From: Bacteroidota bacterium
GTDB taxonomy: Bacteria > Bacteroidota > Bacteroidia > 2-12-FULL-35-15
Direction: 5' to 3'
NCBI GenBank assembly: GCA_029237775.1
Contig: JAQZBR010000001.1
Span: 372,001 to 436,000 of the forward strand
DNA length: 64,000 nt
Part shown: piece by piece, positions 26,498-33,391 of the stretch
How the letters are laid out: the number at the start of each line of letters is the position of its first letter
Numbering within the stretch: position 1 is the stretch's first letter
Translations under genes and position numbers: made by a program
Notes under the pieces: model-generated
Databases searched by the model: none
Seen by the model: the letters and a program-made list of their open reading frames with translations, nothing else
What the model was told of the DNA's origin: nothing

Positions 26498-27964
26498 TTA
26501 TATGTTCAAATACGCTGCTAATCCATGCAATCCGCCTTCTCTGCCGAAACCGCTTTCTTTAAAGCCACCGAAAGGTGAAACAGGGTCAAATTTATTATAC
26601 GTGTTAGCCCATACCACACCTGCCTTTAATTTGGTGGTCAGATTAAATATCTTAGAGCCTTTATCTGTCCAGACTCCTGCGGACAAACCATATGGAATAT
26701 TGTTCGCCTTTTCGATGACTTCTTCAATGGTCCTGAATGTCTGCACTGCTAACACCGGCCCGAAGATCTCTTCCTGAACAATACGGTGCGACTGAGATGC
26801 ATTTAAGAAGATAGTCGGTTTGCAGAAAAATCCTTTTTTAGGAATATTACAAGAACTCTGATAGATCTCTGCCCCTTCATTCTTACCTATGGTAATATAT
26901 TCATTGATCTTTGTAAGCTGTTCTTTCGAATTGATCGCTCCCACATCCGTATTTTTATCCATCGGATCACCGATACGAAGTGTCTCCATTCTGTCTTTTA
27001 GTTTTCTGATAACCAGATCGGCAACACTTTCATGAACGAACAAACGAGAGCCTGCACAGCAAACATGACCCTGATTGAAGAAGATCCCATTAATTACACC
27101 TTCTACAGCCTGGTCGAGCGGTGCGTCCTCAAAAATGATATTAGCCGCCTTGCCCCCTAATTCCAGGGTAAGTTTCTTATCAGTCCCTGCAATTGCTTTT
27201 TGAATGATCTTTCCAACATCGGTTGAACCTGTGAACGCGATTTTATTTATATCAGGATGATTCACAATTGCTGCACCTGTCTTCCCGGCACCTGTTACAA
27301 TATTCACAACACCCTTCGGTAATCCGCTGTCTCGGATCAGCTCTGCAAGCTTCAAAGCTGTTAATGGAGTGGTTTCCGCAGGTTTCAGAACAACAGTATT
27401 ACCTGCAGCTAAAGCGGGGGCAATTTTCCATGCGGCCATCAGCAGCGGGAAATTCCATGGAATGATCTGTCCGGCAACCCCAAGCGGCTTGGGTTTACGG
27501 TTTGGAAAAGCATACTCAAGCTTATCTGCCCAGCCCGCATAATAAAAGAAATGATTTGCTGCCAATGGAACATCAATATCCCTGCTTTCACGAATGGGTT
27601 TACCCCCGTCCATGGTTTCTATCACGGCAAATTCCCGCGCTCTTTCCTGCATTAACCTTGCAATACGATAGATATACTTTCCCCTTTCTTTGCCCGAAAG
27701 CTTGCTCCACTTACCAAATGCAGCCCGAGCAGCCTTAACTGCTTTGTCTACATCTTTTTCATTCGCTTCAGCAACATCCGCGATCTTCACTTCGGTAGCA
27801 GGATTATAAGTGGCAAAATATTTTTTGCTCTCAGGCTTCACGAATTCTCCATTGATGAATAAATCATATTGTGATTTAATAGAAATGTGTGAAGTGTCTT
27901 CCGGTGCCGGTGCCAGTTCCCAGGCAGCATTGAAGTTTAGTTTTATTTCCTTGGTTGTGCTCAT
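26498..27964 (-). CDS. NAD(P)-dependent aldehyde dehydrogenase
   Basis: A complete 488-residue ALDH. The oxyanion-hole IIPWNFPLLMAAW is at ~167-179, the cofactor-binding FTGSTDVG at ~244-251, the general-base Glu in LELGGKAANI (268) and the catalytic Cys in GHVCCAGSR (302/303). C-terminal signature VSPFGGFKESGFGREGG is intact. It lies 81 bases after deoC, whose aldolase releases acetaldehyde from deoxyribose-5-phosphate, so oxidation of acetaldehyde is the likely job; the substrate is inferred from context only. It is followed by the inactive-looking paralogue. Confidence 0.92.
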   Translation of the reverse strand: MSTTKEIKLNFNAAWELAPAPEDTSHISIKSQYDLFINGEFVKPESKKYFATYNPATEVKIADVAEANEKDVDKAVKAARAAFGKWSKLSGKERGKYIYRIARLMQERAREFAVIETMDGGKPIRESRDIDVPLAANHFFYYAGWADKLEYAFPNRKPKPLGVAGQIIPWNFPLLMAAWKIAPALAAGNTVVLKPAETTPLTALKLAELIRDSGLPKGVVNIVTGAGKTGAAIVNHPDINKIAFTGSTDVGKIIQKAIAGTDKKLTLELGGKAANIIFEDAPLDQAVEGVINGIFFNQGHVCCAGSRLFVHESVADLVIRKLKDRMETLRIGDPMDKNTDVGAINSKEQLTKINEYITIGKNEGAEIYQSSCNIPKKGFFCKPTIFLNASQSHRIVQEEIFGPVLAVQTFRTIEEVIEKANNIPYGLSAGVWTDKGSKIFNLTTKLKAGVVWANTYNKFDPVSPFGGFKESGFGREGGLHGLAAYLNI

Positions 27965-28045
27965 AGGAGAATTTTTCTTTTTGGTATTAACTTGTGCGGA
28001 CTAAAAGTTTTTTAGAAATCTTTAAATCTGCGGTCACTCTTATGT

Positions 28046-28957
28046 TTAATCTTTTGAAAAATAATCGGAACTCTGGTAAACACCGTGTGTCTCTTTAGCA
28101 ATTTGCATTAAAACATCATTTGCCAGGCTGCTCGCCCCGAAGCGAAACCACTCATTTGACAGCCATGCTGAACCGAGCGTTTCATTCACCATAATAAGAT
28201 ATTGCAATGCAAGCTTGGAAGTTGAAATTCCTCCTGCAGGTTTCATCCCTACCATCCTTCCGGTAAGGTAGTAATAATCGCGGATAGCCTCCAGCATTAC
28301 TAAAGTTACAGGCATTGTCGCAGCAGGTGAGATTTTACCTGTTGAAGTTTTAATAAAATCTGCACCGGCATACATCGCCAGATCGCTTGCCCTTCTCACA
28401 TTATCGAGTGTTGAAAGTTCACCGGTCTCAAAGATCACTTTAAGTCGTGCTTTTCCGCATGCTTCCTTGATTGAAGCAATTTCATCAAACACAAAATTAT
28501 AGTTGCCTGATAAAAATTCACCGCGCGAGATAACCATGTCAATCTCATCCGCGCCATTTTCAACCGCAAATTTTGTATCCAGAATTTTAATTTCAGGAGT
28601 TGACTGTCCGCTCGGAAAAGCAGTCGAAACAGAAGCCACTTTAATGGAAGTTCCTTTTAACGCCTCCTTGGCAGTTTTAACCATTGATGGATAAACACAA
28701 ACAGCTGCAACGGTGGGAATCCCTGGAATAACATCATGCAGGTGCGCGGCTTTGTAGCACATCTGCTTTACTTTCCCCTCAGTATCTTTCCCTTCAAGGG
28801 TGGTAAGATCTATCATACTAAGAACCATCTTCAGGCCTTCCATCTTTGAAGATTTTTTCACACTCCTTGTTGTAAACCGGGCAACACGTTCTTCTACTCC
28901 AACCTGATCAACTGGCGGGGTCTTTCTAAAATCAGGTATAATAATTTTCGATGCCAT
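28046..28957 (-). CDS. deoC: Deoxyribose-phosphate aldolase
   Basis: Cleaves 2-deoxy-D-ribose-5-phosphate to glyceraldehyde-3-phosphate and acetaldehyde, allowing growth on deoxynucleosides. The Schiff-base lysine lies in ADFIKTSTGK, and a second lysine in GMKPAGGIST; DEIDMVISRGEFLSG carries a conserved acidic site. At 303 residues it is the longer class with an N-terminal extension of ~40 residues. It begins the run deoC, ALDH, ALDH-like, cysQ and is divergent from cysCDN. Confidence 0.95.
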   Translation of the reverse strand: MASKIIIPDFRKTPPVDQVGVEERVARFTTRSVKKSSKMEGLKMVLSMIDLTTLEGKDTEGKVKQMCYKAAHLHDVIPGIPTVAAVCVYPSMVKTAKEALKGTSIKVASVSTAFPSGQSTPEIKILDTKFAVENGADEIDMVISRGEFLSGNYNFVFDEIASIKEACGKARLKVIFETGELSTLDNVRRASDLAMYAGADFIKTSTGKISPAATMPVTLVMLEAIRDYYYLTGRMVGMKPAGGISTSKLALQYLIMVNETLGSAWLSNEWFRFGASSLANDVLMQIAKETHGVYQSSDYFSKD

Positions 28958-29002
28958 TTTTAACCCTTTTTTTTAATTTATAAAGCTGAATTTCAGCGAA
29001 TA

Positions 29003-29010
29003 CAAAGGTA
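29003..29010 (-). promoter_or_regulatory. Promoter of deoC: TTTA-N19-TACCTTTG
   Basis: Minus-strand TACCTTTG at 29003-29010 matches TAnnTTTG; TTTA 19 bp upstream (29030-29033) is one base from the -33 consensus. It is back to back with the cysC promoter. Confidence 0.6.
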
Positions 29011-29019
29011 TTCAATTTA

Positions 29020-29050
29020 TTTCTCAGATTAAAAAAAGGTTATACCTTTG
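29020..29050 (+). promoter_or_regulatory. Promoter of cysCDN: TTTC-N19-TACCTTTG
   Basis: TTTC at 29020-29023, 19 bases, TACCTTTG at 29043-29050. The transcript would start near 29056 and carry a leader of ~155 bases before the cysC ATG. Confidence 0.62.
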
Positions 29051-29055
29051 CAATA

Positions 29056-29211
29056 CTTTGAAAAAACGGGATAATTCGCAACATTTAAACGAAGATCCCC
29101 GCATCCAAATGTGAACTAAAAAAACACATTTCCAATTAAGAAAGACTGATTTATTGATTATTTTGAAGGTCTTTTAAATTAAAAGGCCTTTTTTATTTAT
29201 ATTTATTGAAG
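29056..29211 (+). promoter_or_regulatory. Long leader with terminator-like hairpin before cysC
   Basis: Contains AAGGTCTTTT (29166-29175) pairing with AAAAGGCCTT (29181-29190; one G-T pair) and a T-run at 29189-29194, 18 bases before the ATG. Upstream, ACATTT, AAATGTG and CACATTT can form two mutually exclusive short stems. No plus-strand gene lies upstream, so the hairpin cannot be a read-through terminator; an attenuator is the simplest reading. I recognise no known riboswitch class in it. Confidence 0.5.
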
Positions 29212-29790
29212 ATGGAAAATATTTTTCCGACCACTCATATTTTGCAACGGCATGACAAAGAAAAACTCCTTGATCAAAAAGGAGTTGCGTTATGGTTTAC
29301 GGGATTAAGTGGCTCAGGAAAGACAACGATAGCAGTCGCGCTGGAAAAAGAGCTCCATAAAAAAGGATTGCTGACACAAGTGCTTGATGGAGATAATATC
29401 CGCGCAGGTATTAATAGTAATCTGGGTTTCAGTGAGGCCGACCGCATTGAAAACATCAGGCGGATCGCTGAAGTGACAAAGCTGTTTGTGAACACCGGAA
29501 TCATAACAATATGCTGTTTTGTAAGTCCGACAGAGCAGATCAGGAGCCTTGCTAAGAAAATAATCGGAGAAGATGATTTTCTGGAAATTTTTATAAACAC
29601 TCCCCTTGAAATTTGCGAAAAGCGTGATGTCAAAGGATTATATGCAAAAGCAAGAAGAGGTGAGATCAAAGATTTTACAGGGATCAGTGCACCTTTTGAA
29701 GCACCGGTTAGACCGGAAGTTGAATTAAGGACTAATGAATTAAGTGTTGCACAAAGTGTTAAACAGATCATAGAGAAGCTTAAAATATAA
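29212..29790 (+). CDS. cysC: Adenylylsulfate kinase
   Basis: Phosphorylates APS to PAPS. The P-loop is GLSGSGKTT (residues 31-39); DGDNIRAGINSNLGFS and the lid RRGEIKDFTGISAPFE are typical. Length 192 with ATG 29212; a TTG two codons earlier is also open, but the ATG is preferred. The stop overlaps the cysD start by one base. It is the first gene of cysCDN. No sulfite-producing genes (cysH, cysIJ) are near, so PAPS could be used for sulfation as well as for assimilation. Confidence 0.95.
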   Translation: MENIFPTTHILQRHDKEKLLDQKGVALWFTGLSGSGKTTIAVALEKELHKKGLLTQVLDGDNIRAGINSNLGFSEADRIENIRRIAEVTKLFVNTGIITICCFVSPTEQIRSLAKKIIGEDDFLEIFINTPLEICEKRDVKGLYAKARRGEIKDFTGISAPFEAPVRPEVELRTNELSVAQSVKQIIEKLKI

Positions 29791-30695
29791 TGAAAAGCCA
29801 CCACCTCACTCATTTGAAGGAATTAGAAAGCGAAAGTATTTACGTTCTTCGTGAAGTTGCAGCGCAATTTGAAAAGCCTGCTTTGCTTTTTTCTGGCGGA
29901 AAAGACAGCATCGTTTGTTTTCACCTTGCCCGTAAAGCTTTTGCACCGGCCAAAGTGCCTTTCCCTCTTGTCCATATCGATACCGGACACAACTTTCAGG
30001 AGACACTGACTTTCCGTGATAATCTTGCTGATAAATATGGCGCTCATCTCATAGTGGCATCCGTTCAGGATAGCATTGACACCGGAAGGGTTACTGAAGA
30101 GAAAGGGTTTAACGCCAGCCGGAATGTTTTGCAAACAGTCACTCTACTGGATACAATCGAAAATTACAAATTCGATGCATGTATCGGTGGTGCGCGCAGA
30201 GATGAAGAAAAAGCACGTGCAAAAGAAAGATTCTTTTCTCACCGTGATGAGTTCGGCCAATGGGACCCTAAAAACCAGAGGCCTGAATTATGGAATTTAT
30301 TTAATGGCAAAAAGCATATTGGTGAGCATTTCAGAGTGTTTCCAATCAGCAACTGGACAGAGATGGATGTGTGGCAATACATCCTCCAGGAAAAGATTGA
30401 CATCCCTTCTATATACTTTACCCATGAACGTGAATGTTTTGTTCGTGATGGAGTAATTTATGCCCATTCGAATGTAATTCCACTGAAGCCTACTGAAAAA
30501 GTGGAAAAAATGCAGGTACGTTTCAGAACGATCGGGGATATAAGCTGCACGGGCGCGGTGCTTTCCAAAGCGAATTCACTGGAAGAAATTGTGGAAGAGG
30601 TCGCTTCAACACGTGTTACCGAACGTGGAAGCAGGATAGACGATAAACGTTCTGAAGCCGCAATGGAAGACCGTAAGAAAGCCGGCTATTTCTAA
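29790..30695 (+). CDS. cysD: Sulfate adenylyltransferase subunit 2
   Basis: ATP sulfurylase catalytic subunit that makes APS from ATP and sulfate, coupled to GTP hydrolysis by CysN. PP-loop FSGGKDSIV at ~34-42, then HIDTGHNFQETL, GARRDEEKARAKER and the C-terminal RVTERGSRIDDKRSEAAME, all diagnostic. Length 301. The start ATG overlaps the cysC stop (TAATG). It is 22 bases from the next gene. Confidence 0.97.
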   Translation: MKSHHLTHLKELESESIYVLREVAAQFEKPALLFSGGKDSIVCFHLARKAFAPAKVPFPLVHIDTGHNFQETLTFRDNLADKYGAHLIVASVQDSIDTGRVTEEKGFNASRNVLQTVTLLDTIENYKFDACIGGARRDEEKARAKERFFSHRDEFGQWDPKNQRPELWNLFNGKKHIGEHFRVFPISNWTEMDVWQYILQEKIDIPSIYFTHERECFVRDGVIYAHSNVIPLKPTEKVEKMQVRFRTIGDISCTGAVLSKANSLEEIVEEVASTRVTERGSRIDDKRSEAAMEDRKKAGYF

Positions 30696-30717
30696 CAGCA
30701 ATAACAAAACTCATTAA

Positions 30718-32034
30718 TTGAAACAAACCGTGTCAGATAATAAACATTCAGCAGTCAGCGATCAGCAATTTTCCTCAAAGGGATATTTAGAAATGGACCT
30801 GCTGCGCTTTACTACAGCAGGATCCGTTGATGACGGAAAAAGCACGCTCATCGGAAGACTTCTTTATGATTCGAAATCGATCTTCGAAGATCAGTATGAA
30901 TCCATCAAAGCAACGAGCGAAAAACGTGGTGAAGAATATGTGAACCTTGCATTGCTTACAGATGGGCTTCGTGCTGAACGCGAACAGGGTATAACTATCG
31001 ATGTTGCATACCGTTACTTTGCCACCCCAAAAAGAAAATTCATTATTGCTGATACTCCCGGACATATTCAGTACACCCGCAACATGGTTACGGGTGCGTC
31101 TACCGCGAATGTTGCTCTCATACTTATCGATGCGCGCAAAGGTGTTATTGAACAAACCATGCGTCATACGTATATCGCTTCCCTTTTAAAAATACCTCAT
31201 ATAATAGTTTGTGTGAATAAGATGGACCTTGCTGACTTTAAGGAGGCCACGTTCATACAAATCAAAAGTGATTACGAGAAGTTCATTAAAAAACTGGAAA
31301 GTACTGTTGATGTTAAATTCATCCCGATGAGTGCGCTCAAAGGTGACAATGTTGTGGATGCGAGCAGCAGCATGAAATGGTATAAAGGGAAGACCCTTTT
31401 AGGAATGCTTGAAGATATCGACATTACGCACGATCAGAATCTTAACGATATGAGGTTCCCGGTTCAATACGTGATCAGGCCCATGAGCCATGAGTACCAT
31501 GATTATCGCGGTTATGCCGGAAGAATAGCAGGAGGCGTGTTAAAAAAAGGCGATAAGGTTACCGTCTTGCCCGGTGGTCACTCATCAACCATACGATCCA
31601 TCGACACAGCAAACGGGTCGCTTGACGAAGCATTTGCTCCTATGAGCGTTACACTTACCCTAAATGATGAAATTGATATTTCACGCGGAGACATGATCGT
31701 TGCAAGCAGCAATATTGCTGAAGTGACACAGGATCTAGAGGTAATGATCTGCTGGCTTACTGATAAAAAACTTCAGCTGAATGGAAAATATTATTTAAAA
31801 CATACGAGCAAGGAAGTCCGTTGCGTGGTAAAAGATGTTCAATACAAAGTAAATATCAGCACCCTCGAAAATGTACAGGACAAGACTGTCGGGCTAAATG
31901 AAATAGCCCGGCTGACACTACGTACAACGGCTCCATTGGTTATCGACAAATACGAGAAGAACAGAAGTTCCGGTAGTATCATTCTCATTGATGAATCAAC
32001 GAATGTTACCGTTGGCGCAGGCATGATTCTGTAA
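30718..32034 (+). CDS. cysN: Sulfate adenylyltransferase subunit 1 (GTPase)
   Basis: GTPase partner of CysD. EF-Tu-like motifs: GSVDDGKST (G1), ADTPGHIQYTRNM (G3) and CVNKMDL (G4), followed by two beta-barrel domains. At 438 residues it is the cysN-only form with no fused CysC kinase domain, as expected with a separate cysC. The start is TTG at 30718 or GTG at 30730; the first ATG (MDLLRFTTAGS) is only ~7 residues before the P-loop, so one of the upstream alternative starts is likely but cannot be fixed. Confidence 0.94.
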   Translation: MKQTVSDNKHSAVSDQQFSSKGYLEMDLLRFTTAGSVDDGKSTLIGRLLYDSKSIFEDQYESIKATSEKRGEEYVNLALLTDGLRAEREQGITIDVAYRYFATPKRKFIIADTPGHIQYTRNMVTGASTANVALILIDARKGVIEQTMRHTYIASLLKIPHIIVCVNKMDLADFKEATFIQIKSDYEKFIKKLESTVDVKFIPMSALKGDNVVDASSSMKWYKGKTLLGMLEDIDITHDQNLNDMRFPVQYVIRPMSHEYHDYRGYAGRIAGGVLKKGDKVTVLPGGHSSTIRSIDTANGSLDEAFAPMSVTLTLNDEIDISRGDMIVASSNIAEVTQDLEVMICWLTDKKLQLNGKYYLKHTSKEVRCVVKDVQYKVNISTLENVQDKTVGLNEIARLTLRTTAPLVIDKYEKNRSSGSIILIDESTNVTVGAGMIL

Positions 32035-32086
32035 TCAAAAACAGCTTTTTAAAGAATTGGATAGAATATCCATACTTCCATTGTTT

Positions 32087-32539
32087 CTAAAGCTTGGCGA
32101 GCATTTCAATGTGAGGGATATTGTCTTCCAGGTATTCATCCGAGATGACCTCAAACCCAAACCCTTCATAGAATTTTTTCAGATAAAGCTGTGCTCCTAT
32201 CCTGACAGGCACATCTCCAAACAGAAGCCTGATCTCATCGAGCGCCCTTTGCATCATTTCCTTTCCCGCACCTGTGCCTCTTGCCGATTGTGATGTAACC
32301 ACCCTGCCAATTGAAACTTCCGGATACGAAACATTTTCAGGAAGGATTCTGCAATAAGCAATCATCTCTTTTTCTTCATTGTATCCCATCACATGGAATG
32401 CATTTTCATCTTTGCCATCAGCATCCAGATAAGGACAGTTCTGCTCAACGACAAACACTTCAGCACGAAGCTGCATGATCCTGTATAAAGTAGCAGGGGT
32501 CAGGGCTTCAAATCTTGTTATGATCCACTTAAATTTCAA
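32087..32539 (-). CDS. elaA: GNAT acetyltransferase, ElaA family
   Basis: A 150-residue predicted acyltransferase of unknown substrate. The ElaA pattern is clear: YRIMQLRAEVFVVEQNCPY at the N-terminus, then YCRILPEN, EVSIGRVVTS and the acetyl-CoA loop SARGTGAGKEMM, ending with FYEGFGFEVISDEYLEDNIP. The start is TTG at 32539, as no ATG is in frame. It is the third gene after gcvH and vanZ, with an 8-base gap. Confidence 0.85.
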   Translation of the reverse strand: MKFKWIITRFEALTPATLYRIMQLRAEVFVVEQNCPYLDADGKDENAFHVMGYNEEKEMIAYCRILPENVSYPEVSIGRVVTSQSARGTGAGKEMMQRALDEIRLLFGDVPVRIGAQLYLKKFYEGFGFEVISDEYLEDNIPHIEMLAKL

Positions 32540-32547
32540 ATGACTAT

Positions 32548-32943
32548 TTATTTAATTAAACTGATAAGAAACTTCTTTTCAATCCGGTTATAAAAAATGA
32601 TCCCAACGATACAACCGAAGCTGTTAGCAATAAAATCGTACAGGTCGGCACTGCGCTCCTTGAATACCGTTGCCTGCATAATCTCAAGGAGACCGCCATA
32701 AGTTATACAAATAAAGGCGGCAAAACTTTTTGGATTATTATGCAGAATAATAAATCTCGTCTGCAAGCTCAAACCACGTACGGTTAATAAGATGAGGACA
32801 AAGAATATTCCTGCATGTACGAACTTATCAAAGCTCAGCAGCTCCAGAAATGAAATATGCGGAATATCCCTTCCGGGCATTCCGCATAATATTAAAATGA
32901 CCAATGCCCAAAGCATCGCCCACCTAAGATGCCTGAAAAACAT
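32548..32943 (-). CDS. VanZ-like membrane protein
   Basis: A 131-residue membrane protein with four helices. The family pattern includes SFDKFVHAGIFFVLILL near the second helix, GGLLEIMQATVF in the third and ADLYDFIANSFGCIVGI in the last. Function is unknown; VanZ of the vancomycin cluster gives teicoplanin resistance but this homologue occupies the conserved gcvH-adjacent position of Bacteroidota genomes and no resistance role should be assumed. It starts 2 bases after the gcvH stop. Confidence 0.83.
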   Translation of the reverse strand: MFFRHLRWAMLWALVILILCGMPGRDIPHISFLELLSFDKFVHAGIFFVLILLTVRGLSLQTRFIILHNNPKSFAAFICITYGGLLEIMQATVFKERSADLYDFIANSFGCIVGIIFYNRIEKKFLISLIK

Positions 32944-32945
32944 TT

Positions 32946-33326
32946 TTAGTGTCCGATCAATGCTTTGTAATCAGCAGCGCTTAACAAAGAATTTACTTCA
33001 GATACGTCTTTCATTGAAACTTTTATCATCCAGCCTGCTCCGTAAGGATCTTTATTTACAGCTTCAGGATTCGAATCGAGACCTTTGTTCACCTCAGCCA
33101 CTTTGCCCGAAACAGGCATAAACAGATCTGAAACGGTTTTAACAGCTTCAACTGTACCAAAGATCTCTTCATGAGCAAGATCTTCACCTTCCGTTTGTAT
33201 ATCCACATAAACGATATCACCCAATTCGCCCTGAGCAAATTCCGTGATTCCGATGTATGCATCATTGCCTTCAACACGAACCCATTCGTGATCTTTAGTG
33301 TATTTTAAGTTTTCAGGAAAATTCAT
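32946..33326 (-). CDS. gcvH: Glycine cleavage system H protein
   Basis: Lipoyl carrier of the glycine cleavage complex. At 126 residues it is normal; the lipoylation lysine is K63 in [12 protein letters not shown], preceded by [14 protein letters not shown] and followed by [21 protein letters not shown]. Other components (gcvP, gcvT) are not in the window. It lies 65 bases after sprA, with a TAAATTTG box at 33349-33356 that may give it a separate promoter. Confidence 0.96.
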   Translation of the reverse strand: MNFPENLKYTKDHEWVRVEGNDAYIGITEFAQGELGDIVYVDIQTEGEDLAHEEIFGTVEAVKTVSDLFMPVSGKVAEVNKGLDSNPEAVNKDPYGAGWMIKVSMKDVSEVNSLLSAADYKALIGH

Positions 33327-33348
33327 ATTCAGTTTTTTTATTGAGACA

Positions 33349-33356
33349 CAAATTTA
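33349..33356 (-). promoter_or_regulatory. -7 box TAAATTTG for gcvH
   Basis: Minus-strand TAAATTTG, 22 bases before the gcvH ATG; a TTTT 18 bp upstream is a weak -33. Confidence 0.42.
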
Positions 33357-33391
33357 TAATAATTCGACAAGCGTAAAACATTGCAGCGAAA

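Noticed and set aside
29106-29120. Start-stop ATGTGA in the cysC leader as a regulatory minimal frame
   Set aside because: Six bases occur by chance too often and nothing else supports translation there.
32548-32943. Glycopeptide resistance role for the VanZ-like protein
   Set aside because: No van genes are present and the locus next to gcvH is conserved in non-resistant Bacteroidota.
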